Shown here: positions 17,790-27,204 of the stretch, one piece after another
How positions within the stretch are numbered: the stretch's first letter is position 1
Layout: every line of letters begins with the position of its first letter
NCBI GenBank assembly: GCA_963977105.1
Contig: CAXBNI010000002.1
Location: forward strand, 285,030 to 349,029
Length of the DNA stretch: 64,000 bases
Source: UBA2705 sp963977105
Lineage (GTDB): Bacteria; Pseudomonadota; Alphaproteobacteria; Micavibrionales; Micavibrionaceae
Direction: 5' to 3'
Notes under the pieces: model-generated
Database searches by the model: none
The model's input: the letters and a program-made list of their open reading frames with translations, nothing else
Told to the model about the DNA's origin: nothing
Made by a program: the position numbers and the translations under genes

Positions 17790-19727
17790 TCACGAAGACA
17801 TCCAGCGCTTATGCCACAAATGGAACATAACAAAGTTCCAAATGCGCAATGTGTCGGCCTCTGAACCTAAAGCGGCGCGCCGCCAAGCACTTGCGATTAG
17901 TGATAAATCAAAATACGCATTGGCCGGTGCGGCCTTATCATGAACAAGCCCATCCACCCATGGCTTCAGATCACCATTAAGCCATGCGTTTAATGGTGGA
18001 GTAAAACCTTGCTTTGGGCGCTCATACAAATGACGCGGCAGGTAACGTGCCAAAAGTTCGCGCACGACATATTTGCCCTGCCCTGCGTGGATTTTGGTTT
18101 GTAGTGGCAATGTCCATGCATAATCAAAAACGTCAACGTCCATAAAAGGCGCACGGCTCTCGATTGAACTTGCCATGGTCGCGCGGTCAACTTTGACCAT
18201 CATACGGTCAGATAGTTGGGATAACACATCCCAGTAAACCATTTGTTCCTCAGGTTTCAAGCCTTGGACTTCGCGGCGTATATCTTGGTTCAGCAGCGCG
18301 ACATCTGTGCTCTCATGCACCAAAGCCTCTGTATTATGCCATTGCTGTGAAAGGCCATTATAAAAATCATTAAGATCGCGACTGCCCATAACCTCAACAA
18401 GGCGGTTTATTCTGTCATTTTGGCACTGCAGCGAAACGGGTAATGTTTTTAACAGCAGCTTTTGCAACCCACGACGCAGCGGCGCTGGCAATAAGCGCAT
18501 TTTACGCCAAACTTGCGCCCCTTGATAGTGGCGCTTATAGCCCGCGAACATTTCATCGCCGCCATCGCCTGTAAGCACAACGCTGACATCCTTGCTCGCT
18601 TCACGCGCAACCATAAAAGTCGGAATTTGCGAGGCATCCGCAAAAGGCTCATCATAAATGTCCGCCATGAGAGCAAGGCTATCTTTTACCGCATTGCTAT
18701 CAACATAATATTCATGGTGATCCGTCCCTAAATGCGTGGCGATTGCCTTAGCGTGTTCGGCTTCGTTATATTTCGGTTCATTAAAACCAATCGAGAATGT
18801 CTTTACACGCTCATTCATCTGTTCTTGCATCATGGCAACAACCAAAGATGAATCTATACCGCCCGACAAAAATGCCCCAATGGGCACATCTGATATCATA
18901 CGGCGCTCAACGGCCTTATGCATGACATGATCTAGCCCAGAAAGTGCATCATCAAACCCCATTTTCGGGTCAATTTCCGCACGGCGGTTTTGAATTTGTG
19001 CGCCCGCATCAAAATAAATTTCAAACAGCGATGATAAATCTAACCCCGCGTTGATTTCACCATATTTTAACGTGATACGCTGCCCTGCAGGAAGGCTCCA
19101 AACATTTTTAAAGATACAGTGCGGCGCAGGCACGTAAGATAGGCGCATATAAAGCGCCAAAACATCGGGGTTAATCGCTTTATTACGTTGAAAATCAGGG
19201 TGCGCGGCAAAGGCTTTGAGCTCTGAACCAAAAACAATTTGCTGCTCTGCCCAGCCAATATATAACGGTTTTTTACCGAAACGGTCGCGCAGTAAATGTA
19301 GCTCTTGGCTTTGGCGGTCCCAAAGCGCAATAGCGAACATACCATTAATTTTTTGTACCGCCGTATTAATGCCCCAATGCTCAATAGCAGCAAGCAAAAC
19401 TTCTGTATCTGAGTGCCCTTTGAAACTGTGGCCTGCATCTTCTAAATTACGGCGCATTTCAAGGAAGTTATAGATCTCACCATTATAGGCGACGACATAA
19501 CGCCCGCTTTGTGAGTGCATCGGTTGATCACCATGGGTCGATAAATCAACAATCGCCAAACGTCGATGGCCTAACGTGAGTGGCGTTTGTTCATCGCCCC
19601 ATACGCCAGAGGAATCTGGCCCGCGATGTGTCAGCCTGTCGCTCATTGCGCGCGTCATCTCACGCAATACATCTATATGGGACACGTCACGCGCCCCAAT
19701 ATCAAAAATACCGGTAATGCCACACAT
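17790..19727 (-). CDS. asnB: Asparagine synthetase (glutamine-hydrolysing)
   Basis: 645 aa, class II. It starts MCGITGIFD, so Cys2 becomes the N-terminal glutaminase nucleophile after Met removal. RGPDSSG and YNGEIYNF complete the glutaminase domain (about 1-200). The synthetase domain contains the ATP pyrophosphatase loop SGGIDSS near 287 and the GDGGDEMFAGY segment. It converts aspartate, ATP and glutamine to asparagine. Paralogues of this long type also amidate cell-surface polysaccharides, so that alternative cannot be excluded. It starts 3 nt after the holC stop, which implies co-transcription with pepA-holC. Confidence 0.92.
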   Translation of the reverse strand: MCGITGIFDIGARDVSHIDVLREMTRAMSDRLTHRGPDSSGVWGDEQTPLTLGHRRLAIVDLSTHGDQPMHSQSGRYVVAYNGEIYNFLEMRRNLEDAGHSFKGHSDTEVLLAAIEHWGINTAVQKINGMFAIALWDRQSQELHLLRDRFGKKPLYIGWAEQQIVFGSELKAFAAHPDFQRNKAINPDVLALYMRLSYVPAPHCIFKNVWSLPAGQRITLKYGEINAGLDLSSLFEIYFDAGAQIQNRRAEIDPKMGFDDALSGLDHVMHKAVERRMISDVPIGAFLSGGIDSSLVVAMMQEQMNERVKTFSIGFNEPKYNEAEHAKAIATHLGTDHHEYYVDSNAVKDSLALMADIYDEPFADASQIPTFMVAREASKDVSVVLTGDGGDEMFAGYKRHYQGAQVWRKMRLLPAPLRRGLQKLLLKTLPVSLQCQNDRINRLVEVMGSRDLNDFYNGLSQQWHNTEALVHESTDVALLNQDIRREVQGLKPEEQMVYWDVLSQLSDRMMVKVDRATMASSIESRAPFMDVDVFDYAWTLPLQTKIHAGQGKYVVRELLARYLPRHLYERPKQGFTPPLNAWLNGDLKPWVDGLVHDKAAPANAYFDLSLIASAWRRAALGSEADTLRIWNFVMFHLWHKRWMSS

Positions 19728-19730
19728 GAA

Positions 19731-20192
19731 TTATGCTTTCTTTTCCCAGCCGCCGCGCTCAGTTTGCTGCCAATAGGTCAAATTGTGCCCTGCTTCTTTA
19801 TAAGCCTTCCAGCGCATCCGCGCTGCGGCAACTTCATGTGCGTCTTGGCCACTAAACATTTCACAGCACAGCGAGAAGTCATCCAAAGCGGTACTCTCTT
19901 CGCCATTCGTGCAACCGCTCGTCAGCACAAGCATATCCGCTTTATTCACATTTTCTGCGGTGGCCGTTAATAATACAGGCTGCGCGGCGCTGTTTTCATC
20001 ATTCGCCGCGCCATGCGGAATAAAGCCATTTTCTTTATATGACCATATCGCATCGCTTAAGCTTTCAATCCGCGCTTCATCGGCAAGGCGCACCAAAATG
20101 CGCTTACCGTTATCAAGCGCTTTACGCAGTAATAACGGCAAAGCTTGATCTAAGCTATGTTGCTGTAAGTGATAAAAACGGATATCAGTCAT
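19731..20192 (-). CDS. holC: DNA polymerase III chi subunit
   Basis: 153 aa. The N-terminal pattern ITDIRFYHLQ...LPLLLRKALDNGKRILVR, WSYKENGFIPHG, and the later TATAENVNKADMLVLT match HolC. In the replisome chi links the clamp-loader complex to single-strand binding protein. pepA-holC adjacency is a widely conserved gene order, and here the two are 11 nt apart, supporting the call. asnB follows after 3 nt. Confidence 0.9.
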   Translation of the reverse strand: MTDIRFYHLQQHSLDQALPLLLRKALDNGKRILVRLADEARIESLSDAIWSYKENGFIPHGAANDENSAAQPVLLTATAENVNKADMLVLTSGCTNGEESTALDDFSLCCEMFSGQDAHEVAAARMRWKAYKEAGHNLTYWQQTERGGWEKKA

Positions 20193-20203
20193 AAATGCTC
20201 AGC

Positions 20204-21712
20204 TTACTCGTAATGGTCTGAGATAAATTTATGCAATGCACGCACCCCAGCGCCTGTGCCGCCAAGTGGGCCTAAAGGCTTATCTTTATGTGCCCATGCC
20301 GTACCGGCAATGTCCATATGCGCCCACGGACGGCCTTTATCAATAAAGAATTCAAGGAAGGCCGCCGCTGTCGAAGCGCCGCCATATCGTGACACCGTGC
20401 CAAGGTTGCGGTAATCTGCGATTTTGCTTTTCATTTCCTCGCTGAAGTTCTCACCCAGTGGCATCCGCCATAGTTTTTCACCGCTATTCGCGCCGGAAGA
20501 TTCCATTTTTGCCCATAAATCATCATCATTGCAGAACACACCACTAAATTCAGTGCCGAGCGCAACCAGAATCGCGCCTGTGAGCGTAGCAAGGTCGATC
20601 AACACTTTCGGGTCATCTTGTTCTTGCACATATGACAGCGTATCACAAAGCACCAAACGCCCTTCAGCATCCGTGTTCAAAACTTCAATTGTTTTGCCAT
20701 TATAAGCTTTGATGACATCACCGGGGCGGTAAGCATTATCAGATGGCATGTTTTCAACCAAGCCAATCGCGCCGACGACATTTACAGGCGCTTTACGCAA
20801 AGCAAGCGAGTACATCAGGCCGCATACTGCCGCCGAGCCGCCCATATCCATTTTCATTAAATCCATTTGACCTGCAGGCTTAATCGAGATTCCACCAGTA
20901 TCAAACGTTACGCCCTTGCCAACGAAGCCAAGCGGCTTGTCATCAGCATCACCGCCATTCCAGCGCATAATCACCATACGCGGCTTACGGATAGAGCCTT
21001 GGCCCACGGCCATTAATGACCCCATGCCCATTTTGAGCATTTTCTTGTCATCAAGGACTTCAACCTGCACACCCAATGGCTTAAGTTTTTCTTTGACGAT
21101 TTCCGCATAGCTTTCAGGGTAAAGCACATTTGGTGGCTCGTTCACCAAATCACGCGCAAAGAATACGCCTTGCGCCAACGCATCAAGCACATGGTAAACT
21201 TTATCCGCCACTTCACTTTGCGAGGATATAAAATCAACAGCGGCAAGTGTCGTGTCATCATCACACGGCTCACGCTTATCTTTATATTTATCGAAATCAT
21301 AAGAAGCAAGGTTCAGCCCCAAAGCCAAATGCGCAATGAGTAAATCCACGCTTAGGTCGCTATCGGTGACGCCGTAATCCATATAGACGCCCGCGTGCTG
21401 CACGCCACTTGATTTTAGCGCCTTGCAAAGTTTGCCGCCTGCAATTTCTGCATTATCTGTGGTCATTTTTTCTTCATCACCAAGGCCGAGTAAAATCGCC
21501 TGTGAGAAACCTGTCACGTCAGGCAGATGCAAGACTAATGTTTGCCCAAGTTTAAATTTAAAATGCTTTGATGCATTATAATGTTGTGCAATTAAGCCAC
21601 CAGTTTGCGAATCTAAAGATTCAAGCGCGCCTTTTAATTCTTGGCCTTTAAAAACGGGGAAAACCACTGTATCGGCGGCGCTGTTGACGTCAGCGAGAAA
21701 TGAGAGTTTCAT
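20204..21712 (-). CDS. pepA: Leucyl aminopeptidase (M17 family)
   Basis: 502 aa, typical length for cytosolic M17 aminopeptidases, which remove N-terminal residues from peptides using two metal ions. The catalytic C-terminal domain contains GKGVTFDTGGISIKP, the MKMDMGG segment and the NTDAEGRLVLCD signature near residue 345. AAGGAA lies 5 nt before the ATG. First gene of a pepA-holC-asnB run. The 165-nt gap to the divergent lptF must hold promoters for both directions. Confidence 0.97.
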   Translation of the reverse strand: MKLSFLADVNSAADTVVFPVFKGQELKGALESLDSQTGGLIAQHYNASKHFKFKLGQTLVLHLPDVTGFSQAILLGLGDEEKMTTDNAEIAGGKLCKALKSSGVQHAGVYMDYGVTDSDLSVDLLIAHLALGLNLASYDFDKYKDKREPCDDDTTLAAVDFISSQSEVADKVYHVLDALAQGVFFARDLVNEPPNVLYPESYAEIVKEKLKPLGVQVEVLDDKKMLKMGMGSLMAVGQGSIRKPRMVIMRWNGGDADDKPLGFVGKGVTFDTGGISIKPAGQMDLMKMDMGGSAAVCGLMYSLALRKAPVNVVGAIGLVENMPSDNAYRPGDVIKAYNGKTIEVLNTDAEGRLVLCDTLSYVQEQDDPKVLIDLATLTGAILVALGTEFSGVFCNDDDLWAKMESSGANSGEKLWRMPLGENFSEEMKSKIADYRNLGTVSRYGGASTAAAFLEFFIDKGRPWAHMDIAGTAWAHKDKPLGPLGGTGAGVRALHKFISDHYE

Positions 21713-21877
21713 ATGTATTCCTTAAATTTAAATAGATCGATAACTGTTTACAAATGTCCTGCAATCATGACCTTCCCCCTAAAAAAGGTCAATCCATAAG
21801 GTCTGCAGAATATGGACTCATGCACATCTTGCGCATAAGAACTTGAATTTTCAAAAGCAATCGTCCATAAAAAGCGC

Positions 21878-23047
21878 ATGAGTATAATGAACCGCTATTT
21901 ATTCTGGCAGCTTTTAGGGATCACGATTGTCGTGTCGCTCACGCTTACCGGCGTGATTTTTCTCTCTCAGTCCTTACGTTTCCTTGAGCTCATCATTGAA
22001 TCCGGTGCGTCGAGCAGCATCTTTATTATGCTGATCTTGCTCGCCTTGCCGCGCTTTTTCGAAGTTATCATTCCTGTCGCGCTGTCCGTCGCCGTTTTGT
22101 TCTTATATAACCGCATGACCGCAGATAGCGAACTTGTCGTCATGCGCTCTCTTGGTTTCTCTCCTGGGCGCATTGCACGCCCTGCAATTTTCTTGTCGCT
22201 GCTTATCTCAATTCTGTTAATGGTGATGACAACTTGGGCTGGCCCATCTGCCTTGGCTAAAATGCAGCGCCTAAGGAAAGACGTGACTGCAGAATACTCC
22301 AGTCTGATTTTCCGTGAGGGCGTTTTCAATTCAGTGGCGCGCGGCGTCACTATATATATCAGAGAGCGCAACGATGATGGCAGCATGAGCGGCCTATTAA
22401 TCCACGACGCACGCGATAAAGGTGAACCAGCATCAACAATTGCCGCAAAATCAGGCATTATTGTCTCCACGCCGACAGGCCAGCAAGTCCTTGTCTATGA
22501 TGGTGTCCGCCAAAGCTTCAACCCAAGCAGCGGGGCTTTAAACCGCTTGAAATTCAATCGTTACACGATCGAGATTCCTAACGACAAGGGCAGCGTCAAT
22601 GACCGCTGGGTCGAACCTGACGAGAGGACATTCCTACAATTGCTAAATCCAGATTTGTCAGACCTTGACGACTTAAGGCACAAACGCGAGTTTATGGTCG
22701 AAGCCCATCGCCGTATCATCAGCCCTTTGCTCGCGCCGTGTTTTGCGCTGATTTCGCTCTGCGCTTTATTATTAGGGCCTGTTAGTCGCCGTGGGCAGGG
22801 CAAGCGTATTATTAGCGCCGCTGCGAGTGTGATTATCTTACAAAGCCTCTATTTAGTGTTTTTCAATATTGCTAAAGACCACAATTTCGGTATCGTGCTT
22901 CTATATATCATCACACTTCTACCTCTGGTTTTCTGCGGCTATATCATTAGCGAGCATGGAGAGTCTTTACGCGCCAAGTTATTACGTTACGGCTTTACTG
23001 CGCCAAACCAACCAAAAACGCAAGACAGAGGCGGCGCGACGATATGA
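21878..23047 (+). CDS. lptF: LPS export ABC transporter permease LptF
   Basis: 389 aa with three N-terminal membrane helices, a periplasmic beta-jellyroll region (about 120-270) and three C-terminal helices, the YjgP/YjgQ architecture. With LptG and LptB it extracts lipopolysaccharide from the inner membrane and passes it to LptC and LptA. The start of the protein, NRYLFWQLLGITIVVSLTLTG, and the RSLGFSPGRI cytoplasmic loop fit the family. It overlaps lptG by 4 nt (ATGA). ATG 21887 is a possible alternative start. No strong Shine-Dalgarno was seen. Confidence 0.94.
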   Translation: MSIMNRYLFWQLLGITIVVSLTLTGVIFLSQSLRFLELIIESGASSSIFIMLILLALPRFFEVIIPVALSVAVLFLYNRMTADSELVVMRSLGFSPGRIARPAIFLSLLISILLMVMTTWAGPSALAKMQRLRKDVTAEYSSLIFREGVFNSVARGVTIYIRERNDDGSMSGLLIHDARDKGEPASTIAAKSGIIVSTPTGQQVLVYDGVRQSFNPSSGALNRLKFNRYTIEIPNDKGSVNDRWVEPDERTFLQLLNPDLSDLDDLRHKREFMVEAHRRIISPLLAPCFALISLCALLLGPVSRRGQGKRIISAAASVIILQSLYLVFFNIAKDHNFGIVLLYIITLLPLVFCGYIISEHGESLRAKLLRYGFTAPNQPKTQDRGGATI

Positions 23048-24141
23048 TCAATACCCTCAATATATACCTCGCCAAGAACTATTTGCGCAACTGCATCGGG
23101 CTGCTGCTTGTCTTTTTAAGCATTATCTACTTATTCGATTCGGTTGAGCTTATTCGCCGCGCCAGTAAGTTTGAAGATGTCGGCATGCCACTCATCCTAC
23201 ATATGGCCTTATTAAAGCTGCCTGAAATTGGCCAGACCGTCATGCCTTTTGTCATTTTATACGGCGCCATTTATACATTCTGGATGCTTTCCAAGCGTAG
23301 CGAGCTTGTAATTATCCGCGCGGCGGGGCTTTCTGCATGGCAGTTTCTCACCCCACTTATTGCCGTTGCCATGTTGCTTGGCATTCTACAAATCACCGCA
23401 ATAAACCCACTGAGTGCAGCGCTTCTCGCACGGTTTGAACAGCTAGAAAGTACGCATCTTAGCCATCAAAAAAACTTGATTGCCTTATTTGAAGGCGGCT
23501 TATGGCTGAAGCAAAAAAACGAAGATGATAAAGGCGGGTATATTATTATTCACGCCGAAAAAGTCCACCGCGCGACGTGGCAGTTAGATAATGTTATCGT
23601 CCTGTATTTTGATGCTGATGACCGCTTCACGCGCCGTATAGATGCCCCCAATGCTGTATTAAGCCAAGGCAAATGGGCGTTTAAAAACGCCACTTTAAAC
23701 GCAGGGAACAGCCCTGCATTGCCAGCTGATGAATATAGCTTGCCAACGGACTTAACCCGCGAAGACATTGAAGAAACTTTTTCATCGCCTGAAACAATTT
23801 CCTTTTGGAAGCTCCCTAGCTTTATTAAGACACTAGAAACGGCAGGATTCGACAATACGCGGATGAAAATTCATCTCCATAACTTACTGTCTTTGCCTGT
23901 CTTGTTTGCTGCGATGATCTTTTTAGCCGCTGTTGTGTCCCTGCGCCCGCAGCGCTCTGGCAACACCACCGTGTTATTGCTTTCTGGTATATTCCTTGGC
24001 TTCGTGATCTTTTTAGGCTCAAGCTTTTTAAAGGCTTTGGGTATATCACAGCAAATTCCCATTATTTTATCCGCATGGTCACCGGCGACACTCACCTTAC
24101 TGCTCGGTGGCGCCGCTTTATTTACTTTAGAAGATGGTTAA
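23044..24141 (+). CDS. lptG: LPS export ABC transporter permease LptG
   Basis: 365 aa, partner of LptF. It has the same six-helix plus periplasmic-domain design, beginning NTLNIYLAKNYLRNCIGLLLVFL and containing the cytoplasmic coupling loop KRSELVIIRAAGLSAWQF. ATG overlaps the lptF stop by 4 nt, so translation is probably coupled. LptB is not in this window. The next gene, mlaA, is 219 nt away and likely has its own promoter. Confidence 0.95.
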   Translation: MINTLNIYLAKNYLRNCIGLLLVFLSIIYLFDSVELIRRASKFEDVGMPLILHMALLKLPEIGQTVMPFVILYGAIYTFWMLSKRSELVIIRAAGLSAWQFLTPLIAVAMLLGILQITAINPLSAALLARFEQLESTHLSHQKNLIALFEGGLWLKQKNEDDKGGYIIIHAEKVHRATWQLDNVIVLYFDADDRFTRRIDAPNAVLSQGKWAFKNATLNAGNSPALPADEYSLPTDLTREDIEETFSSPETISFWKLPSFIKTLETAGFDNTRMKIHLHNLLSLPVLFAAMIFLAAVVSLRPQRSGNTTVLLLSGIFLGFVIFLGSSFLKALGISQQIPIILSAWSPATLTLLLGGAALFTLEDG

Positions 24142-24360
24142 GGCTTGACCTTAGGGCGGATTCACACTAAATAAGCTGTTCACTTATAAGGTGAATTCTA
24201 TAAGATGGCTTAAAATCAAAGAAATATGTGCACGGTATTTTATTTTAAGTTTAGTAACCTTTCAGTAAGAATGTACATATATTATTTATAGTAAATCCGT
24301 ATCAAAGGCGTAGATTCGCTTTTCTGGGCGGTTAAAATGAAGTAATCAGGGGCTTTAATA

Positions 24361-25152
24361 ATGAATATCTTAGGCGTAACAAGCAACTTCGTTGCAGGAT
24401 CATCAAAACGCATAACGCGTAATTTACTTGTCGGCTTTTCGCTTTTGACACTTACATCCTGCGCAGCGAGCCAGCCTCCGTCGATGACAGGTGGCATTGC
24501 GGACCCTTTTGAAGGCATGAACCGCGCGGTATTCGCATTTAATGAAGGCGCAGACGCAATCATTTTAAAGCCTATCGCAGAAGGCTACAGATTTGTTGTC
24601 CCAACGCCAGCGCGTAAAGGCGTTCGCAACGCTCTGCGCAACTTAAAAAGCCCGATCATTTTTGGCAACGAAATTTTACAAGGCGACGTAGATGGCGCAG
24701 CGAAAGTATTAACGCGCGCAGCGATCAACTCGCTTATCGGTGTCGGCGGCTTATTTGACGTCGCAGGCTATGAAGGTATAGAATATGAAGAGGAAGACTT
24801 CGGTCAAACATTAGCTGTTTGGGGCGTTGGCCACGGCCCGTTTATGATTGCGCCGATTATGGGCCCTGGCTCATTCCGTGATTTCTCAGGCCGCCTCGTC
24901 GACACTGTGATGGACCCACTACATTGGTGGTTAACAAACACAGAACAAGAAGAATGGCTATACGCACGCATGGGCGTACAGGCAATTTCAGCACGTGAAG
25001 AGCTACTTGATGTACTTTCTGAGCTGAAAATGGGCGCGATTGATTACTATGCGACAATTCGTAGTGTTTACGTACAAAACCGTGCTGCGCTTGTCGCAGA
25101 CAGAAACCCTGACGATGCATTCTTCAACGATATTCCTGATTACGAAGAATAA
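24361..25152 (+). CDS. mlaA: MlaA/VacJ family outer-membrane lipoprotein
   Basis: 263 aa. The lipobox LTSC places the lipidated cysteine at residue 34 after a long N-terminal extension. The MlaA domain follows: DPFEGMNRAVFAFNE, INSLIGVGGLFDVA, EEDFGQTLAVWGVGHGPF and the RLVDTVMDPLHW segment. MlaA sits in the outer membrane and removes phospholipids from the outer leaflet, passing them to MlaC. AGGGG lies about 8 nt upstream of the ATG. mlaC follows after 43 nt, while the inner-membrane MlaFEDB complex is not in the window. Short acidic C-terminal tail. Confidence 0.95.
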   Translation: MNILGVTSNFVAGSSKRITRNLLVGFSLLTLTSCAASQPPSMTGGIADPFEGMNRAVFAFNEGADAIILKPIAEGYRFVVPTPARKGVRNALRNLKSPIIFGNEILQGDVDGAAKVLTRAAINSLIGVGGLFDVAGYEGIEYEEEDFGQTLAVWGVGHGPFMIAPIMGPGSFRDFSGRLVDTVMDPLHWWLTNTEQEEWLYARMGVQAISAREELLDVLSELKMGAIDYYATIRSVYVQNRAALVADRNPDDAFFNDIPDYEE

Positions 25153-25195
25153 TCGCTAGACATAAAACAATTTTTTAAGGCAGGGCATAAAATTA

Positions 25196-25831
25196 ATGAC
25201 CAAATTATTTTTAATCTCTTTAACGGCACTATCCATGGCATTTGCGGGACTGGCGGTTCACGCCAACTTTTCCGTGTCTCATGCTTCTGCGTCTAAAATC
25301 AGCGAGGAAACGGCCGAAGCCTTTATCCAGAAACTATCAAATGAGGGGCTTGCCTTCCTTGCAAACGACAAGCTGTCAATTGAACAGAAGAAAGTTCGCT
25401 TTAAGCAGCTTCTTGATAATAAATTCGACATTAAAACAATCGGTCAGTTTGCCCTTGGCGTACACTGGAGAAATGTTTCCGATAGCGAAAAGAAGGAATA
25501 TTTAAACCTGTTTGAAAATATGGTCGTCAATGTTTATGCACGCCGTTTCAACGAGTATCAGGGACAAAAATTTGAAATCATGGGCGCACGTGAACGCGGC
25601 AAAAAAGATTTTATAGTCTCATCGCGCATCCACCCTCCCGAAGGGCAGCGTGGGGCTAAGGTCTCCGTGGACTGGCGCCTAAGAGATAAAAATGGCACAT
25701 TGAAGGTCATTGATATTTCTGTGGAAGGCATCAGTATGATTATGACTCAGCGCGCCGACTTCGCTGCAGTTATTCAAAAAGGCCAAGGAGAAATAGAGTT
25801 TTTATTGGCTGAACTTCGTAAAAGCGACTAA
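25196..25831 (+). CDS. mlaC: MlaC/Ttg2D phospholipid-binding periplasmic protein
   Basis: 211 aa with a signal peptide ending near residue 24 (AGLAVHA). The mature domain, with KKVRFKQLLDNKFDIKTIGQFALGVHWR and VDWRLRDKNGTLKVIDISVEGISM, matches the Tol-Tol-Ttg2/MlaC fold, a periplasmic shuttle that carries phospholipids between MlaA and the inner-membrane MlaFEDB transporter. It follows mlaA closely and is followed by a strong terminator at 25925, so mlaA-mlaC is a closed unit. Confidence 0.93.
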   Translation: MTKLFLISLTALSMAFAGLAVHANFSVSHASASKISEETAEAFIQKLSNEGLAFLANDKLSIEQKKVRFKQLLDNKFDIKTIGQFALGVHWRNVSDSEKKEYLNLFENMVVNVYARRFNEYQGQKFEIMGARERGKKDFIVSSRIHPPEGQRGAKVSVDWRLRDKNGTLKVIDISVEGISMIMTQRADFAAVIQKGQGEIEFLLAELRKSD

Positions 25832-25924
25832 CGCTACCCCCTTAACAACGACAGCCTAAAACAGCGTGGCATTAACTGTGCTGAAAGATGGCCTGCTTTA
25901 CACATCAATCTCCTCATAAAATAA

Positions 25925-25961
25925 GCCGGTTTCAGATAAATCTGAAACCGGCCGTTCTTTC
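25925..25961 (+). terminator. Rho-independent terminator after mlaC
   Basis: A perfect 12-bp stem, GCCGGTTTCAGA (25925-25936) and TCTGAAACCGGC (25941-25952), with TAAA as the loop, followed after two bases by TTCTTTCT. It lies 94 nt after the mlaC stop. Confidence 0.8.
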
Positions 25962-26231
25962 TATGGGGGAGAGAGAAAGAAACTTTATAAATTTTGTTTT
26001 ACTTAACACACTCTTTATTTAGGACCACTCGCCTGCCCTTTATTAGACTGTTCTAAACCAAGCTTCATTTAAAATCAAGCCCTATTTGACAATAAGTGAA
26101 GTTAGTTGCCTCGCTCACTTATTATTAATTATATAAGTAAAAATGAATATAAGCAAATTATTTTTTAGAATCCCCCTAGATTATAACCACTTTTGTGATA
26201 AATATGTATAAGCAACGCGTAAGGGAGCGAT
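25962..26231. other. AT-rich intergenic region with a 9-bp inverted repeat
   Basis: Together with the terminator just before it, this is the longest gene-free stretch in the window (400 nt between mlaC and the hydrolase). I see no open frame with a ribosome binding site. AATAAGTGA (26091-26099) and TCACTTATT (26115-26123) form an inverted repeat around 15 nt; no T-run follows, so it is not an obvious terminator and could be a regulator site. A TTGACA lies at 26086-26091, but no convincing -10 follows it at standard spacing. Confidence 0.35.
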
Positions 26232-27203
26232 ATGACAGATTTAGATAGGCCAATATGGCGCCAAGACTGTACACTCTATGAGAAAACACTGATTACACGT
26301 GGCAAATGGATAGATGATGACCGCCAAGGGCGTAATGTCGCGTATAAAATATACCACCCAGCGCAAGACGAAGCTGCCACACCGCAAAAGCTGCCTGTTA
26401 TTATATGGTCACACGGCCTCGGTGGCACGCGCGACGGCGCGGGCTTTATCGCGCGTTATCTTGCGCGGTTTGGTTATGTCATTGTCCACGTCCAGCATCA
26501 CGGCACAGATAGCTTCCTCTGGGAAGGCAAGACAGGGCATCCTTGGGATAACATCCGCAATGCGAAGATCCCACGCAAAACAGCTCTGCAGCGCTATCAA
26601 GACATACCCTTTGCACTTAAATGCCTCGAAGAGGGCCGCGATCTTTCCCCCGCGCTTCAAGCTGATATGGACTTAGAGAAGATTGGCATGTCAGGCCATT
26701 CATTCGGCGCAGGCACGACACAGATCATGGCAGGGCAAACCCTAGGGCGCGGGCGCCGACTTTATCAATTTAAAGAATCGCGTTTTAAGGCCGGCATTGT
26801 ATACTCGCCAATCCCCTCGTTTAATCGCAGCGACGCGGGCACGACCATTTATGGTGGCATCGACATTCCACTTTTTCACATGACAGGCACAGACGACTTC
26901 AGCCCCGTTGATGAAACAGGCTATGAAAAACGCCTTGAAGTTTATGAAAACGTCAGCAAAGCCGCACAGCATCTTTTTGTTTTGGAAGATGGCGACCATA
27001 TGATTTATAGCGGTTCACGCGGACAGCTTGGCAATACAGATAATCGTGAGCGCTATGAACAATTGATCATGCTTTCAAGCCTTGCCTTCTGGGATAGCTA
27101 CTTGCGCAATGACATGCAAGCCTATGCATGGTTAACCGGAGAAGGTTTTACAAATTATTTAGGCGCCGATGGCCGTTATCACTACAAAGAAGAGAAGATA
27201 TAA
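26232..27203 (+). CDS. Alpha/beta hydrolase (dienelactone hydrolase / PAF-acetylhydrolase-like)
   Basis: 323 aa. It begins with a strand-rich region, then the oxyanion-hole motif WSHGLGGTRDG, the nucleophile elbow GHSFGAG (serine near residue 158), a late acidic DDFSPVD and a histidine in EDGDHMIY that would complete the Ser-Asp-His triad. No signal peptide, so a cytoplasmic esterase or lipase-like enzyme. The substrate is unknown; platelet-activating-factor acetylhydrolase-like and chlorophyllase-like proteins share this layout. AAGGGAG lies about 5 nt before the ATG. The ABC ATPase gene starts 1 nt after the stop, so they are co-translated. Confidence 0.8.
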   Translation: MTDLDRPIWRQDCTLYEKTLITRGKWIDDDRQGRNVAYKIYHPAQDEAATPQKLPVIIWSHGLGGTRDGAGFIARYLARFGYVIVHVQHHGTDSFLWEGKTGHPWDNIRNAKIPRKTALQRYQDIPFALKCLEEGRDLSPALQADMDLEKIGMSGHSFGAGTTQIMAGQTLGRGRRLYQFKESRFKAGIVYSPIPSFNRSDAGTTIYGGIDIPLFHMTGTDDFSPVDETGYEKRLEVYENVSKAAQHLFVLEDGDHMIYSGSRGQLGNTDNRERYEQLIMLSSLAFWDSYLRNDMQAYAWLTGEGFTNYLGADGRYHYKEEKI

Positions 27204-27204
27204 T